From Gemmatimonadota bacterium (GTDB taxonomy: Bacteria > Gemmatimonadota > Gemmatimonadetes > Palauibacterales > Palauibacteraceae): a stretch of 15,203 nt of DNA. Positions 13,590-15,203 of this stretch are shown piece by piece. How positions within the stretch are numbered: the first letter of the stretch is position 1; each line of letters starts with the position of its first letter. The notes beneath the pieces are model-generated. The model did no database searches, had not been told where the DNA came from, and saw only the letters and a program-made list of their open reading frames with translations. The position numbers were made by a program, and so were the translations under genes. The stretch covers positions 1-15,203 of the forward strand of contig JARFPW010000069.1 in NCBI GenBank assembly GCA_029288095.1. The letters are read 5' to 3'.

Positions 13590-15203
13590 CAGTTCCCCCT
13601 CAGGCCGGCGAGCCGCTGGGGAGCGTCTGCCAGGCTGGGTAGCCGGTTGATGACTCCGCCCCAGTCGGACAACAGGCGATCGTACGCTCGCGCAGCCGCC
13701 CGGTCGGCGGACTGCAGTTCGTGCAGTCGACCGCGCGCATACAGCAGGACGTGAACGTCCACGGGTGGCAGGCGGTCTGAGTCGCGTATGTAGAGCCGTT
13801 CGGCGGACTCGATGAGGTTCTGGGCCTGCTGGTGCCGGCCAAGTTCCAGCAGCGTCCACATGGACCGATTGATCCGCGATGCGCCCTCGTTTGGATTCAG
13901 CACCCATTGGGCGGCCAGCGAGGCTTCCACGGCGGCGGCGCGCGTCGGCTGGTCCCGCGCTGCCTCGGCGAGCCGCTCAGCCTCCGCGTACCCGGCGAGC
14001 GCCGCGTCGAAATCGCCCTCCCAGGCATATGTATCGGCCGTCAGCAGCCGTGCACGCGCTTCGAGATCCGGGTCGCTGTCGACCAGGCGTGCCAGGACAG
14101 TCCGTGCCTCGTCGGGCGTGTTTCCGCGCAGATAGGTCCGGACCAGCCGGTCCACCGGCGCCGTCCCGCCGAGCCGGCGCTCGATCAGGGATTCGTACTG
14201 GTTCCGGGCCAGTTCGATCTGCCCCATCTTCTCGTACGCGCGCCCCAGACCCATGAGGGCGGCCACGGAGTCCGTTTCCACTGCCAGAAAACGCGGGATC
14301 AACGAGTCAACGGCGATGGCGTCGCCGAGGCTGCCGGCGATTCCCACGAGCTGCAGAATGGCCCGGCCATCATCCGGATTGGCGACGACGATTTCCTCCA
14401 GCGCCTGTCGCACCTCGCCCTCCCGGCCCGGCCAGTCCTCCAGGAGTTCTACGACCCGGCGACGCCCGTCGATGCTGGTTTCCCGCCACGCCGCACGCAA
14501 TTCGACCTGGTGCTCTCGCAGGCGCTCCGAACCGCCCGACAGCGCAACGGGGGGGCGTTCGGTCCGCGGCAGCTCCGCCATGCGGACCACATCCTCCGTC
14601 GTGGGTGAAAGCCGGGTCGTCAGCCGCGCGGCCAGCGTGTCCGCCATCTCGAACACGTCGCTGCCACGCACACGTTCGCCGGCGATCACCGTGCCGTCCG
14701 ACAGGTCGATCAGCTGGACGTCGAGGACCAGATCATCCAGCCCTCCGAGCACGGAACCCCGCACCATGCGCCGCGCGCCGGATTCGCCGGCAATCGACAT
14801 CGCGAGGTCGTCGGGGATGTGGTCCGCTTCCTCCTGGCCGGCGCCACGGAGAAGCTCGAACAGCTTCTGCGGACTTACGACCCGCAGATCGGAGTTGCTC
14901 GCCAGGTTGGTCGTCAGCATGTCGGAAACGCCCGAACCGATCCAATCCAGGCTGTCCTGGCCCGTGTTATTGGTGAACGGGAGCACGGCGATCGACCGCT
15001 CGCCGAGGTCGTTCGCCGCCAATGTCATGGCCGACGGAGCGTCCGTGCCCGGGTCGAAGTTGGAGACTTCCTCGCCCGTACTGATCCGGTAGGTGCCAAT
15101 ACCCGCCAGGACCGCGAGTGTCAGCAGCAGTGAAGCTTCCGAACGTGCCACGCTCTGGCGTCCCTTCGCCCCGTGGAACCAGGCGATGATCAAGGCGGCG
15201 GGG
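13589..15203 (-). CDS. Membrane-anchored TPR protein with TolB-N/FlgO-like domain, N-terminus outside the window
   Basis: The frame stays open to the right edge, so the start lies beyond it; 537 codons are visible. The TTG at 15193 is not a believable start because codons before it read on in the same style. Visible order: the end of a membrane segment (LIIAWFHGAKGRQ), a second helix (about SLLLTLAVLAGIGTYRI), then a domain beginning ERSIAVLPFTNNTGQDSLDW. Such domains, shared with many TPR adenylate-cyclase- and kinase-associated proteins, include VRGSVLGGLDDLVLDVQLID. The rest is alpha-helical TPR-like repeats (for example ALMGLGRAYEKMGQIELARN and ADTYAWEGDFDAALAGYAEA). The WFHGAKGRQ motif occurs in Gemmatimonadota proteins with an N-terminal helical membrane region of about 80-90 residues, which is the expected missing part; a kinase domain is an alternative. 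Its stop overlaps the MarR-type start. Confidence 0.85.
   Translation of the reverse strand, partial: PAALIIAWFHGAKGRQSVARSEASLLLTLAVLAGIGTYRISTGEEVSNFDPGTDAPSAMTLAANDLGERSIAVLPFTNNTGQDSLDWIGSGVSDMLTTNLASNSDLRVVSPQKLFELLRGAGQEEADHIPDDLAMSIAGESGARRMVRGSVLGGLDDLVLDVQLIDLSDGTVIAGERVRGSDVFEMADTLAARLTTRLSPTTEDVVRMAELPRTERPPVALSGGSERLREHQVELRAAWRETSIDGRRRVVELLEDWPGREGEVRQALEEIVVANPDDGRAILQLVGIAGSLGDAIAVDSLIPRFLAVETDSVAALMGLGRAYEKMGQIELARNQYESLIERRLGGTAPVDRLVRTYLRGNTPDEARTVLARLVDSDPDLEARARLLTADTYAWEGDFDAALAGYAEAERLAEAARDQPTRAAAVEASLAAQWVLNPNEGASRINRSMWTLLELGRHQQAQNLIESAERLYIRDSDRLPPVDVHVLLYARGRLHELQSADRAAARAYDRLLSDWGGVINRLPSLADAPQRLAGLRGN

Overview
The window is GC-rich, tightly packed bacterial chromosome. 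It holds eleven protein genes, no RNA gene and no mobile element. The best guess for the organism is a member of Gemmatimonadota or a near relative. This rests on a membrane-anchored TPR protein of a style common there, an ECF sigma / anti-sigma pair followed by two secreted DUF4097 beta-repeat proteins, and a carboxypeptidase-regulatory-domain TonB receptor. This is an inference from gene style, not a phylogenetic result.

Left part, minus strand (about 1-2930). A promoter near 2894-2921 reads through a structured leader of about 130 nt into rho (2755-1613, GTG start). Seventeen nt later comes glgP (1595 to beyond base 1), a glycogen/alpha-glucan phosphorylase cut off by the window edge. This Rho lacks the N-terminal helix-bundle domain and has Ser where E. 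coli Rho has the RNA-binding Phe62.

Centre, minus strand (2990-10052). In transcription order the genes are mtaB (tRNA t6A37 methylthiotransferase), an amino-acid permease fused to a PTS EIIA-like domain and a TrkA-C/RCK_C domain, a CPA2-type cation/proton antiporter, and a ZnuD-like TonB-dependent outer-membrane receptor. The last three genes have gaps of only 19 and 38 nt and look like one transport operon running from inner to outer membrane. The RCK_C domain, usually found on antiporters and channels, sits on the permease, while the antiporter next door has no regulatory tail.

Right-centre, plus strand (10140-13080). This four-gene operon encodes an ECF sigma factor, a one-TM anti-sigma factor lacking recognisable zinc ligands, and two DUF4097 beta-repeat proteins, and ends at a strong bidirectional terminator. 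The two DUF4097 proteins are tandem paralogues: their C-terminal halves keep the same turn spacing (21, 21, 37 residues), but the turn is Asp-Gly in the first and Asn-Gly in the second. The layout suggests an envelope-response module.

Right end, minus strand (13080-15203). A membrane-anchored TPR protein, cut off at its N-terminus by the window edge, is followed by a MarR-family regulator. They share a TGATG stop/start junction, so translation is probably coupled.

No stretch longer than about 240 bases lacks a gene. The largest gap (2756-2989) holds the rho promoter and leader and a hairpin after the receptor gene. I see no CRISPR array, tRNA, rRNA, integrase, transposase or obvious defence system.
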